Part shown: one piece after another, positions 43,982 to 53,573 of the stretch
How the letters are laid out: every line of letters begins with the position of its first letter
How positions within the stretch are numbered: the first letter of the stretch is position 1
NCBI GenBank assembly: GCA_026874595.1
Contig: JAPPUL010000079.1
Span: 1,359,001-1,423,000 of the forward strand
Reading direction: 5' to 3'
DNA length: 64,000 nucleotides
Source: Sipunculus nudus
Taxonomy: Eukaryota; Annelida; Sipuncula; Golfingiida; Sipunculidae
Program-made: the position numbers and the translations under genes
Notes under the pieces: generated by a model
The model's input: the letters and a program-made list of their open reading frames with translations, nothing else
What the model was told of the DNA's origin: nothing
Database searches by the model: none

Positions 43982-45895
43982 CTATTTTCTTGCAGTCTTA
44001 TCGTCTAATTTGCCTCTAATACCAAGAGAAGCCAAAATGTTACTATTGTTTATAGATACCTCATAGTCCTTAACTCTTTGTAGATAATCTATCCAGCCGT
44101 TCATGAATATGTATTGGTTTGACAATTTAACTTTTCTTATTATGTCTTTTTTACGTGTAATATCTTCTTCTGCTTTTGGTTTAGTATCAGATACTTTTTT
44201 AAGTACAAAAAAAGATAATTTACCTTGAACAGCAGAGCCTTGCATCTCGTATGAGAGTACCTCTTTCGATATCTCATTAACATCTAATAAGAATGCCTCC
44301 TTAAAGAAGGCTTGGTTATATATTGGCTTGTTATTAATACCATATGAGGGAGATACAAACTCATCTATTCTCTCGTTTGTAATGTTGTTGTTTTTTGTCT
44401 TATCTTGTTTGGGGTTTTTGCTCTCAAGCCTTATCTCTTTTGAATCCTGTGTGAACTCTTTTGTTTTCCCTTTCCTTATATATTTAAAGTCCTCAGTTCC
44501 TTTTAATAACATATCGTTACTTTCTTTTGCCTCTTTAAGGTAGCTATTCATTAACGATAATGCATATTTTTCATATTCTGGCTTTAGTTCATCATAATAA
44601 GCTTTTCCATAATCTTTTAAAAGCCTCTCATAATCACTTTTAGATACTTTTGCCTCTTCAAAGCTTTTTTCCTTCTTTTTTATCTTATATATTTTATATT
44701 TGTATTTTGCACTCTCATCTTCGCTTTCATCTTTACTCTGGTTTTCACTCTCATCCACGCTCTCATCTTCTATAACTTTTGTTATATCATCTTTAATATA
44801 TTTTGCAAGCTTATCATATAGTTTATCATTTCCGCTTATGTACTTGTTTGTGATTAGCTTGTGCTTCTCATTATCTTTTGCATTGCTTGAGTCTTTATTT
44901 GAGGATTTAGATGTCTTTTCTTTTCCGTCTTTGTCTTTATCTTTTGTTGTTGCTGCCTTATCTTTATTATCTTCGAACTTTAAAGATAAACTATCTTTGT
45001 CATTTAAGGCTTTTTGGGCATCATCTTTACTTTTGAAAGAAAGTACATCTGCGGTTATTGAGGATTTGGTTTCTTTATAGTATTTTTTAATCTTTTGCAC
45101 ATCCACTGTGCTTTGGTATTTTTCTAACTTTAGGTAATCATTGTACGTAAAAAGACCAAACTCAACAGCAACTTTATGGGTCTGCACTTCAAGTTCTTTA
45201 TCAACATCAGCAAGGACAGCAAGTTGTCCATTTTGTATAGGGTTTGTTACTAAATTCACAAGGTAATATTCCTTTAAATACTTAGAAGCCCATTTATAGT
45301 AAAATTCCCAGTAGTAGTCTATATTCTCTTCTTTGTACTCTTCAAAACTTTGTTTGGGCACTTCGTTTTTATCGATATCTTCAGCTTTTGTGCCTATCTT
45401 TCTATTCTCTTCATTACGCTTATATTCCTCTTTAAGATATAAATTAAACGACTTTTTAATAAAATCATTTAACTTATCCTTAGATAAATCAAAACCAAGC
45501 TCCTGTGCAAGATTATAATTCATAGTCCATTGAATGACACTTCTTAAATGACTACGATGACGTTCATATTCGCTGTTTGGAATTTTTGAAGGGAGATTCC
45601 AATTGTTTAACATAAATTTTAACCATTGTGCATCTTTGGAGCTGTTCTTATTATTAAAATCCTGCAGAACCTCATATATTGAGGCTTGTAATTGCGGAGT
45701 GTTTCTATATTGGGGAATGTTTTTATTAAATATTTCGCGGTCGTTAACTGTTATGAATTCATTACTTGTTCCTCTTAAGAGCTCAGGCAAAGAAATAGTT
45801 GTTGGTAAAAACATCATTATCGCAAAGCCGATTACTATCGTATATGCTGTATATCTAAAAAACTTATTTTGAGAAAACTGCTTTGTACTTATCAT
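43982..45895 (-). CDS. PpiD/SurA-like membrane-anchored chaperone
   Basis: 637 residues. One N-terminal helix (RYTAYTIVIGFAIMMFLP) anchors a large periplasmic part, as in PpiD. LAQELGFDLSKDKLNDFIKKSF resembles the SurA-N chaperone helices. No clear parvulin motif is seen, so prolyl isomerase activity is uncertain. Low-complexity Lys/Asp/Ser (about 300-350) and Glu/Ser (about 375-400) stretches interrupt the middle. It probably assists folding of exported proteins. Its leader is a 12-bp repeat array with AGAGG cores ending right at the start codon. Confidence 0.55.
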   Translation of the reverse strand: MISTKQFSQNKFFRYTAYTIVIGFAIMMFLPTTISLPELLRGTSNEFITVNDREIFNKNIPQYRNTPQLQASIYEVLQDFNNKNSSKDAQWLKFMLNNWNLPSKIPNSEYERHRSHLRSVIQWTMNYNLAQELGFDLSKDKLNDFIKKSFNLYLKEEYKRNEENRKIGTKAEDIDKNEVPKQSFEEYKEENIDYYWEFYYKWASKYLKEYYLVNLVTNPIQNGQLAVLADVDKELEVQTHKVAVEFGLFTYNDYLKLEKYQSTVDVQKIKKYYKETKSSITADVLSFKSKDDAQKALNDKDSLSLKFEDNKDKAATTKDKDKDGKEKTSKSSNKDSSNAKDNEKHKLITNKYISGNDKLYDKLAKYIKDDITKVIEDESVDESENQSKDESEDESAKYKYKIYKIKKKEKSFEEAKVSKSDYERLLKDYGKAYYDELKPEYEKYALSLMNSYLKEAKESNDMLLKGTEDFKYIRKGKTKEFTQDSKEIRLESKNPKQDKTKNNNITNERIDEFVSPSYGINNKPIYNQAFFKEAFLLDVNEISKEVLSYEMQGSAVQGKLSFFVLKKVSDTKPKAEEDITRKKDIIRKVKLSNQYIFMNGWIDYLQRVKDYEVSINNSNILASLGIRGKLDDKTARK

Positions 45896-45897
45896 AT

Positions 45898-46012
45898 TTA
45901 TTATAGCCTCTTTTATAGCCTCTTTTATAGCCTCTTTTATAGCCTCTTTTATAGCCTCTTTTATAGCCTCTTTTGTAGCCTCTTTTGTAGCCTCTTTTGT
46001 AGCCTCTTTTAT
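45898..46012. repeat. 12-bp tandem repeat at the start of the PpiD-like gene
   Basis: Nine copies of TATAGCCTCTTT, the outer three with G for A (TGTAGCC). On the sense strand each unit is AAAGAGGCTATA, so a ribosome-binding-like AGAGG recurs every 12 bases. The last one lies about 11 bases before ATG 45895. It is part of a 234-bp gap; the rest is AT-rich with nothing else recognised. Confidence 0.95.
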
Positions 46013-46129
46013 ATATCCTCTTTATCTTAATACAATCTTTGTCTTTAGTAAATTACAATATTTATCCAATAAAATCTCAAAAAGCTTGCTCAAAAAGCTA
46101 ATATTAAAACACTTCTAATTAGAAATTTA

Positions 46130-47233
46130 TTAATTTGCTGTTTTGTTTAACGCTTTTTTAATATCATTTTGTCTTTCTACAAACAATTTGTCAAGCTTAA
46201 GATCGCTTCTTGGAACAAAACTGTATATCCTCATCCACATGTCCTTACCTTCCATACACAAATATATAAATAATTTATCGTCATGTTCTTTTAGGATTGA
46301 GATGATCTTTTTGTACATTCTGGTGCGAATATCTATAAAATAACGTTTCTTACCGTCTTTGCAATCTATAAACTCTTCATAAAAAATACGACTGTCATGA
46401 GGGGAATAAAGATCTCGCATCCCCTCTACAAATCTAAGACTACCGATACTTATCCAAGCAATACGTTTTTTGTCTATTACACTAAATACATTATCAATAA
46501 CTTCTTTATAGCCCCTCTCCCATCCATCATAATAGATTAGAGGGTCAAAATGTAATGCTATCTGATAACCTGCATCTTGCACTCTTAAAAGCCCCTCTAA
46601 ACGCTCATCTAAACTTGAGGCATTAAGCTCCTCTTCGTCTATTATCTTTTGCGGATTTAATGAGCAAGAGATTACAACCCGTCCCCTATGTTCAAGCTTT
46701 AAAAGATTTGTAATTTGGTTTGTCTTTGTCTTAAGTTCAAGCAAGGCATTATCTTTATCTTTAAAGTAGTTAATAAGCTCTTTAGAGAATAATGTTGCAT
46801 CATCAAGGGCAAGTGAGTCTGACAACTCGCCAGTCCCTATTCGATATAATCTGTTTTTGTCTGTTATAAGAGTTTCAAGTTCCTCAAAAAGCTTTTCTAG
46901 ATTAACGTATATTTTTGTTACGTTATCCCTTAAATATGTCTTAAGAAAGCAGTAGCTGCACCCTAAATGGCAGTTTTCAACGAGATCAATTACATAATAA
47001 TTACAACATATAAAACCGCTTGTTCCAGGACACTTTTTTACAAAATTACCTCTGTTTAATGTTAAATAAATGCTTTCAATACCTTTGTCCTCACCTAAGG
47101 TATTGTAAAAACTTCTATGTTCTACTATCTCACTGGGGATGTTTTTATAATATTCAAGTACGTGTTTTGTTACCTTGTAGCCTAAAGCCTCTTTGTCTAT
47201 GTATATTTGCTTTGGTTTGAACTTGCCTTTCAT
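46130..47233 (-). CDS. Spore photoproduct lyase-family radical SAM protein
   Basis: 367 residues. The radical SAM cluster is CHLGCSYC (Cys-x3-Cys-x2-Cys) in a VIDLVENCHLGCSYCFLKTYL context, which matches SplB-type proteins rather than generic AdoMet radicals. LYRIGTGELSDSLALD and ISCSLNPQKI also fit. SplB repairs the 5-thyminyl-dihydrothymine spore photoproduct. No sporulation gene is seen here and the organism appears diderm, so another DNA-repair role is possible. It lies 65 bp after arsM on the same strand. Confidence 0.78.
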   Translation of the reverse strand: MKGKFKPKQIYIDKEALGYKVTKHVLEYYKNIPSEIVEHRSFYNTLGEDKGIESIYLTLNRGNFVKKCPGTSGFICCNYYVIDLVENCHLGCSYCFLKTYLRDNVTKIYVNLEKLFEELETLITDKNRLYRIGTGELSDSLALDDATLFSKELINYFKDKDNALLELKTKTNQITNLLKLEHRGRVVISCSLNPQKIIDEEELNASSLDERLEGLLRVQDAGYQIALHFDPLIYYDGWERGYKEVIDNVFSVIDKKRIAWISIGSLRFVEGMRDLYSPHDSRIFYEEFIDCKDGKKRYFIDIRTRMYKKIISILKEHDDKLFIYLCMEGKDMWMRIYSFVPRSDLKLDKLFVERQNDIKKALNKTAN

Positions 47234-47298
47234 TCAATTTAAGCCCTTAGTTTCTAATTTTTACTTAATACCTTCTTTTCTAAACAGTCTAATCGAAA

Positions 47299-48102
47299 CT
47301 ATTTGTAGCCTACTAAGGTTATGCTTTCTATTTTACTGCCACTCCGCTCATAATCGTTTAGCTCCTCTTCTGTAAGGTAATCTTTTAAATATTTATGTAT
47401 TGTAACTTCCTTTGTAGACTTTATCTTTATATCCTTAAACCCTGCTTTCTTTATAAGGTTAATATACTCTGTCTTTTGTATTGCACCAGAAACGCATCCT
47501 GCATACATTTGGGCCGATTCTAATATCTTTTTCGGCAATTGTCCATCAAGTACTATATCGGATATAGAAAATGTGCCACCGGAAGCAAGTACTCTATATA
47601 TTTCCTTAAACGCTTTTTCTTTGTCCGGCACTAAATTTAAGACGCAATTACTTATTACAACGTTTATACTATCGCTTTCTATAGGCATTGACTCTATCTC
47701 GCCAAGTAAAAACTCTACATTGTCAAATCCAAGCTTCCTTTTATTCTCATTAGCCTTAGATACCATCTCCTCTGTCATGTCAAGACCGATCACAACGCCC
47801 TTAGGACCAACAAGCTCCCGGGCAATAAATACGTCATTACCAGCACCACTACCAAGATCAAGTACTCTATCATCTTCTTTTATTGTTATAAACTTTGTTG
47901 GTATCCCGCAGCCAAGACCATAATCTGCTTCTTTCACGTACCCTTTTATATCCTCGTATTTATCCTTAAACATTGTATAGTCCATCTCCGGATCACCGCA
48001 TGTCTGCCCCGGCAAACTACAACATCCAGATTCAGCAATATCACCCACAACCACCTTCTTATAACTATCTTTTACTATTTTTTTAATATCAGTGTTTTTC
48101 AT
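47299..48102 (-). CDS. arsM: Arsenite S-adenosylmethionine methyltransferase
   Basis: 267 residues. The Rossmann SAM site is VLDLGSGAGNDVFIARELVG. Cysteines that fit the As(III) triad are in ESGCCSLPG, VISNCVLNLVP and YAGCVSGAIQKTEY. A GLGCGIPT segment precedes the SAM site, as in ArsM. It methylates arsenite to methylated, partly volatile species. No arsR or arsenite pump is adjacent. Confidence 0.9.
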   Translation of the reverse strand: MKNTDIKKIVKDSYKKVVVGDIAESGCCSLPGQTCGDPEMDYTMFKDKYEDIKGYVKEADYGLGCGIPTKFITIKEDDRVLDLGSGAGNDVFIARELVGPKGVVIGLDMTEEMVSKANENKRKLGFDNVEFLLGEIESMPIESDSINVVISNCVLNLVPDKEKAFKEIYRVLASGGTFSISDIVLDGQLPKKILESAQMYAGCVSGAIQKTEYINLIKKAGFKDIKIKSTKEVTIHKYLKDYLTEEELNDYERSGSKIESITLVGYK

Positions 48103-48165
48103 GTTTTTTTAAAAAACCTCCGTTAACTTTCTAAGTAAATATAAGTTTGTATATAAAGCTAACTC

Positions 48166-49764
48166 TTATTGCTTTTTAGTTAATTTAGTATAAAAATGCT
48201 TTACAAAGAATATAAAACCTTCTTCCTTTAAGGAATATAATATTATAAAATAACTAATAGAAGCTACTAACATAATTAAAAGAGTGCTTGCAAGTTCGTT
48301 TTTATAGCTTGTATCTAAAATATTAAGGTTTAGATCCTTTATTAAAAGTATAATAAAACCCATAAAAAGCGAGGCAAGTATTGTCTTTAACATGTTAAGC
48401 AATGTATTTTTTTCAAGCTTTAATGATTTGATTTTAGTTTTTAATATTATGAAAAGCAAAATGACATGTAAAAACGATGTGATACTTATAGAAAGGGCTA
48501 TATAGTAGAAAGGCATTTTAAGAACATCTATAAATAAATGCATGAGCAAAACGTGAATAAAAACAGTGATTAATGAAATATAGATAAGAGAAAACATATT
48601 ACGAATACTTTGGAAGGCCCGAATTAGTATTACCGAAAAGCCGATAGAGACAATACAAGGTGCAAAGTAAAATATAGTGTAAGATATGTTTTTAATAACA
48701 TTATCGTCAATAAGGCCCCGAGAGCCGTTTGAGATTAGCATAACAAGGTCTTTGTATACAAAAGCACTTAGCTTATCGTCAAGCAACATAAAAGCAATCA
48801 TAGAGGGCAATGTAAATATAAAAACCATTCTAAAGCCGACCAATATTATGTTTATAAATTCTTTAATATCATTCTGCTGGTAATATCTTGCCATAGAGGG
48901 CAAACTAATTGTTGAAATTGACACAACGAATAAGGAGATAGGGAGCTGAATCATAAAAAAGCCTTGTGATAATGCGGTATTAGCGCCTGTTATAGCATCT
49001 GCATAAATATTTGAGAGGATGTTGTTTAATTTGGGGATGCCAAGGGCAAGGGCGTATGGGATAAATAGTTTAATAAAGCTATTAATATCTGAATCTCTTT
49101 TTAGTGAGTATAGTTTAAATTTAAAGCCTTGTTTAATTAGAAAAGGTATTTGTATTATAAGATGAGCTATACCTCCGATTATAAGGGCGTAGGCAAGGGA
49201 GTGTATGCCATAAAGCGAGTAAACGGAGAATAGTACTATAAGGAAAAAGACATTTGAGATAAAAGGACCAAGGGAGGGGACAAAGAAGACATTTAGCGAG
49301 TGTAACATCCCCATAAAGATGGCAGCAACACTTATGAAAGGTAAATATAGCATTAAGATATTAAAAAGGTCCTTAGCAAGCACTTGAGAATTGGCAACAT
49401 CTGGGTTGTTATGATAATACTGCATAAAGAAAGGAGATGCAAAAAAAGCGATTAATAAAGAGACTATGCTCATTATTAATGCGATAAGGATTATTTTATT
49501 TGCAAAGACGAACGCTTCTTTTTGTTTATTTTTGGCAAGGAGTGCAGCAAAAAGGGGAATGAATGCGGCAGACAAAGCGCCCTCAGCAAGTAGTTCACGC
49601 AGGGCATTTGGGATTCTAAACGCAGCAACAAAGGCATCATATTCAAAGCCGCCACCAAAGAAGTAAAGACCATATTGTTGTCTTACAAGGCCAAGGAGCT
49701 TAGAGAGTAGCGTTGCAAGGGTTACAATAACGGCGCTATTTATGAAAAGACGTTTTTCAATCAA
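48166..49764 (-). CDS. murJ: Lipid II flippase MurJ
   Basis: 532 residues, fourteen helices of the MOP superfamily. Early marker GLVRQQYGLYFFGGGFEYDAFVAAFRIPNALRELLAEGALSAAFIPLF is a MurJ hallmark, followed by YLPFISVAAIFMGMLHSLNVFFVPSLGP. It moves lipid II across the inner membrane for the wall synthesis machinery. The start is TTG 49764, since no ATG fits. It follows gatC by 14 bp. Confidence 0.95.
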   Translation of the reverse strand: MIEKRLFINSAVIVTLATLLSKLLGLVRQQYGLYFFGGGFEYDAFVAAFRIPNALRELLAEGALSAAFIPLFAALLAKNKQKEAFVFANKIILIALIMSIVSLLIAFFASPFFMQYYHNNPDVANSQVLAKDLFNILMLYLPFISVAAIFMGMLHSLNVFFVPSLGPFISNVFFLIVLFSVYSLYGIHSLAYALIIGGIAHLIIQIPFLIKQGFKFKLYSLKRDSDINSFIKLFIPYALALGIPKLNNILSNIYADAITGANTALSQGFFMIQLPISLFVVSISTISLPSMARYYQQNDIKEFINIILVGFRMVFIFTLPSMIAFMLLDDKLSAFVYKDLVMLISNGSRGLIDDNVIKNISYTIFYFAPCIVSIGFSVILIRAFQSIRNMFSLIYISLITVFIHVLLMHLFIDVLKMPFYYIALSISITSFLHVILLFIILKTKIKSLKLEKNTLLNMLKTILASLFMGFIILLIKDLNLNILDTSYKNELASTLLIMLVASISYFIILYSLKEEGFIFFVKHFYTKLTKKQ

Positions 49765-49778
49765 ATAGATAAACCCTT

Positions 49779-50063
49779 TTATAAGACTTTGGGGACTTTA
49801 ATAAAGCCGTCTTTAGAGTCAGGGGCAAGCTCTTTTACAAAGTTAGTGTTTGGCATTTTTTTGATAACATCTTCTCGATAGACGTTAAAAGTTGTATTCT
49901 CATCGTTTTTAAAATCTGGAGATATAGAGCTTGTGTCAAGCTGGTTTATTTTCTCGACGTAGGAGACAATTTTGTTTAAATCAGAGAGTAAGCTTTCCTT
50001 TTCTTTATGGTTTAAATAAAGGCTTGCAAGCTTTGCGATTTTGTCAATTTCTTTAATATTCAT
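49779..50063 (-). CDS. gatC: Aspartyl/glutamyl-tRNA amidotransferase subunit C
   Basis: 94 residues, full length for GatC. IDKIAKLASLYLNHKEKESLLSDLNKIVSYVEKINQLDT, then a central Asn/Asp-rich segment and REDVI, matching the GatC pattern. It stabilises GatA-GatB. It is in an operon with murJ. Confidence 0.9.
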   Translation of the reverse strand: MNIKEIDKIAKLASLYLNHKEKESLLSDLNKIVSYVEKINQLDTSSISPDFKNDENTTFNVYREDVIKKMPNTNFVKELAPDSKDGFIKVPKVL

Positions 50064-50190
50064 AATTTAATTAAACTCCTAAAAGGGTTTTTAATGCTTG
50101 TTAAATATAAAATATAATGTATTGTTTAATATATTTTACTATTTATTTCTATATAAGATGAAGGCTTATTAGGCTACTAGTTTAATTTGA

Positions 50191-51615
50191 CTAGTAAGTA
50201 ATATTTTGTAAGAATTGATTTGACCATGAAGGCAATGATTTACTTATAATATCTTCTACAGTTATAATGCTTAATTTGGGGATGGTATTTGTAAAAAGAT
50301 GATTTTCCATTTTTATATTACCTTCTTTATCACAATGGGCTCTCATTCCACTAGTAACATGTTTTTCAAAACAAATGAAGATACCCATATCAGCTTTTTG
50401 AGTATCTATAACGTTGGTAAATTCTCGTAGATTTTTTATATTACATCCCCCGCCTTTTATTTCCATAATGCATATCTTTTTTGAATTGCCATCATTAAAA
50501 GCGATATGTCCATCATAGCCGCCATCGCCTGTTTTCTTTGTAGAATGACCTTTAAATACATATTCTACTATCCATTTCTCAAATTCAAAATGCTTTTCTT
50601 TTGCAAGTTTTTGAGCCTGAGCAAGGTCAGCGGGAAAACCTATAACTACATAATTGGCCTTAATAGGTTTTAATCTTTTATCTTCAATAAGAGCTATAGC
50701 CAAATGGCTAATATCAACCCCAAGCCACTTTCTTTTAAGCTTATCAGCAACCGCAATAGTAGTGCCACAACCACAAAAAAAGTCAGCAACTAAATCGCCT
50801 TCATTAGAACTTGCTTTTATAATCCTTTCAAGTAAAGCCTCTGGTTTTTGAGTCGGATAGCCAAGTCGCTCGTTTGGAGAAATATGTCCACCTGATGGAA
50901 TGTCGAGCCAAAAATCCTCTGGTATTTTACCTTTTTTAAGGTATTTATTACGTACGTTTTCATCTTGTAAAATTCCTTTATTTCCCCATATTTTAGCTTT
51001 ATTACCTTTATCTGTATGCAACTCTTTATATGGAATTCTAACATAGTTAGCATTAAATATATAAGTATCTGATTTTGTATATCTAAAAATTATATCATGC
51101 TTTTTAGGAAAGTTCTTATTAGATCCAGAGGGACCAGTATAACACCATACAATCTCATTCCTAAAATTATTATTCCCAAAGATTATATCGCATACTATTT
51201 TTAAATAATGGCTCATCGTTGGATCACAATGTAAATAAAAGCTACCTGTATCTTTAAGCACTTTATGCATATAATAAATTCTAAGACTCATCATAGTAAG
51301 ATAGCTCATTTGACTATCTGAGAATATTTCTCTATTGTTAATTAGAAATCTGTGCAATTTAAGACTCTCAAAGCCTTTCATCTCTTCAAGCTCTGCACCA
51401 AGTGATACATTACTCCATGTATCAACAAATGCCTCCTTTAAGGCTGTTGCCTTATCTCCATTTTCCTTACTCTTTATAAGATCTTCATACAGGATGTTAT
51501 AATTTCTTTTTGAATTAAATGGTGGGTCAATATATATAAGATCAATAAAAGGATCACGAGTGCTTAGCTGCTTTAGAACTTTTAAATTGTCGCCATAATA
51601 TAAAGTGTTTTCCAT
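50191..51615 (-). CDS. Fused N6-adenine/N4-cytosine methyltransferase and PD-(D/E)XK nuclease
   Basis: 474 residues. The methyltransferase half has the catalytic motif IDPPF (30-33) before the SAM motif DFFCGCGTT (about 278-286) and PTQKPEALLERII, an order typical of beta-class amino-methyltransferases. After about residue 340 a nuclease-like domain follows: FEKWIVEYVF, GDGGYDGHI (Asp368) and CIMEIKGGG (Glu385, Lys387), resembling Mrr-like PD-(D/E)XK folds. No separate restriction, specificity or phage gene is adjacent. It could be a single-chain restriction-modification enzyme. Target sequence unknown. Confidence 0.85.
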   Translation of the reverse strand: MENTLYYGDNLKVLKQLSTRDPFIDLIYIDPPFNSKRNYNILYEDLIKSKENGDKATALKEAFVDTWSNVSLGAELEEMKGFESLKLHRFLINNREIFSDSQMSYLTMMSLRIYYMHKVLKDTGSFYLHCDPTMSHYLKIVCDIIFGNNNFRNEIVWCYTGPSGSNKNFPKKHDIIFRYTKSDTYIFNANYVRIPYKELHTDKGNKAKIWGNKGILQDENVRNKYLKKGKIPEDFWLDIPSGGHISPNERLGYPTQKPEALLERIIKASSNEGDLVADFFCGCGTTIAVADKLKRKWLGVDISHLAIALIEDKRLKPIKANYVVIGFPADLAQAQKLAKEKHFEFEKWIVEYVFKGHSTKKTGDGGYDGHIAFNDGNSKKICIMEIKGGGCNIKNLREFTNVIDTQKADMGIFICFEKHVTSGMRAHCDKEGNIKMENHLFTNTIPKLSIITVEDIISKSLPSWSNQFLQNITY

Positions 51616-51736
51616 ATACCCTAAACCTTAATTTAAATCGCTATTAAAGATATTAACTTTAGATAAAATACAAGTATCTTTTTATTATCTTATTATTCTT
51701 TTTAACTAAAGACATTATTTTGGAAAGATTTGTAAA

Positions 51737-51979
51737 ATGGGTAAAAACCAGCATATAATACCATATAAGAACAGATGGGGGATAAAGGCGGCAGGGGATA
51801 GTGAATATTCTTTTATTTTTAATACAAAAGAAGAGTGCATAGAAAAAGCAGTTGAAATAGCAAAAGAACAATGCACTAAAGTTGTAGTACACTCAAAAGA
51901 GGGCAAGATAGTAGCAACAGAATCTTTTATAAATGAGAGTCCTCCAAAGAAAGGAAGATTTGATATAGGCTCAGATTAG
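51737..51979 (+). CDS. DUF2188-domain protein
   Basis: 80 residues. KNQHIIPYKNRWGIKAAG, FNTKEECIEKAVEIAKEQ and VVVHSKEGKIVATESF match the DUF2188 pattern (a compact beta-alpha-beta fold with WxVK and VhxxxGxI). Function of the family is unknown. GGAAAG is about 12 bp before ATG. It is flanked by the methyltransferase-nuclease (divergent) and mgtE (convergent). Confidence 0.8.
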   Translation: MGKNQHIIPYKNRWGIKAAGDSEYSFIFNTKEECIEKAVEIAKEQCTKVVVHSKEGKIVATESFINESPPKKGRFDIGSD

Positions 51980-52041
51980 AGAGTTTTTAAAAACGCTTAT
52001 AAGTTTTTTTTTGGTAGTTGCTTGGCTTTAGCAAGATGTCT

Positions 52042-53388
52042 CTAGCTATAAAAGAGCATGGCAGCACTAAAATAGATTATAAGCCCAACAATATCGTTTG
52101 AGATCATTATAAAAGGACCGGTAGCAAGTGCAGGGTCAATATTAAACTTTTTTAATATAATAGGAACCAAGCTCCCGATTAGAGAGGCAACAAGCATTAT
52201 AGTAAATAAAGTTATGCCAAGAAGAAGTCCAAGCTTAATATCTTGCCAAACAAATATTACAAGGGCAAAAAGTATACTACAAGCAACTCCATTAAGAAAA
52301 CCTATCTTAACCTCCTTAAAAAGGGATTTGTACATATCAAGCATAGTAATCTCACCAGTTGCAAAACCGCGTACCATAATGGTTGAAGATTGTATTCCTA
52401 TGTTACCGCCCATGGACGTTACAACAGGAGTGAAAAAGCTTAGTATTATTATATTTTTAACAGAACCCGAAAAATAACTAATAACAAGAGCAGCAACGAT
52501 ACCGCCAAGAAGTCCGGTAAAAAGCCATGGAAGACGAACACGGGACATACTAAATGACGATTGACCAAGTGTCTGACTGCCAATATCTTCGCTTATACCC
52601 GCCATTTTATGAATATCCTCCGAAGCCTCTTCGTCTATGACATCGACAATATCATCTATAGTTATCCGTCCAACAAGCTTATCTTTATCATCAATTACCG
52701 GTATAGATACAAGGTCATATTTTCTTGCAATACTTGCAACCTCCTCCTGATCCAAGCTTGTTTTAACGCTAATAACATCACGATCCATTATATCTTTAAT
52801 TCTTTTGTAAAGAGGAGCAATAATTAGTTTATTTACAGCAATAAGCCCGACTAAAACACCCGTACGGTTTGTTACAAATACATAATGAATATTTTCAAGC
52901 TGCTCCTCACGTATTTTATTAATAGCCTCACTTACCGTATTTTCTTGGTATACGGCAATAAACTCCTTGCCCATGATACCGCCTGCACTCTTTTCATCAT
53001 GTTCAAGAAGCTCACGTATCTCAGCAAGTTCTGCATGGTCAAGGGAGTCTAATATCATATCCGATTTTTCTTTAGGCAGACGTGAGAGAAAGTCAGCCAT
53101 GTCATCTGAGGCCATTTCGGTGGTTATGGCAAGTAGTCTATCAAGTTTTATCTCTTCTACTATCTTTTCGCTAATATGATCTTCTACTTTAGTTAATACA
53201 TCAGCTGCAGTTTCCATGTCTAAAATTGAAAAGATTGTAGAAACATGTTCATTTGGCAAATGCTTTAATACTAAAGACAGGTCAACAGGGTGTAGGCTTT
53301 TAATTACACTTTGAATTATAGTTTTGTTGTGTACAGAGGCAAGGTAACTTATATCTCTTACTAGATTCTTGGCTTCGTTGTCTGTCAT
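52042..53388 (-). CDS. mgtE: Magnesium transporter MgtE
   Basis: 448 residues. The N domain has superhelical repeats (VDLSLVLKHLPNEHVSTIFSIL, MADFLSRLPKEKSDMILDSL). A CBS pair follows (VGLIAVNKLIIAPL; VGRITIDDIVDVIDEE), then five helices with GNIGIQSSTIMVRGFATGEI, the pore signature, and ALATGPFIMISNDIVGLIIYF. It is a Mg-gated channel of the inner membrane. Confidence 0.96.
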   Translation of the reverse strand: MTDNEAKNLVRDISYLASVHNKTIIQSVIKSLHPVDLSLVLKHLPNEHVSTIFSILDMETAADVLTKVEDHISEKIVEEIKLDRLLAITTEMASDDMADFLSRLPKEKSDMILDSLDHAELAEIRELLEHDEKSAGGIMGKEFIAVYQENTVSEAINKIREEQLENIHYVFVTNRTGVLVGLIAVNKLIIAPLYKRIKDIMDRDVISVKTSLDQEEVASIARKYDLVSIPVIDDKDKLVGRITIDDIVDVIDEEASEDIHKMAGISEDIGSQTLGQSSFSMSRVRLPWLFTGLLGGIVAALVISYFSGSVKNIIILSFFTPVVTSMGGNIGIQSSTIMVRGFATGEITMLDMYKSLFKEVKIGFLNGVACSILFALVIFVWQDIKLGLLLGITLFTIMLVASLIGSLVPIILKKFNIDPALATGPFIMISNDIVGLIIYFSAAMLFYS

Positions 53389-53573
53389 CCGTTGTTCCCT
53401 TACTTATAAAAATTAAGCTATACATATTATATGTCATATTATATGTCATAATTTTGGCATTGTGTATATAATTAAAGTCTTAATTTTATAATATCAATTA
53501 TAAAATTAAAATAGAGCTAAATATTTTAAATGTACAGGTTGTGATATAAGCTAAAATAAAATATATGAAGACG

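Noticed and set aside
50191-51979. Prophage or integrative element around the methyltransferase-nuclease
   Set aside because: No integrase, attachment repeat, phage structural gene or tRNA is seen; neighbours are housekeeping genes.
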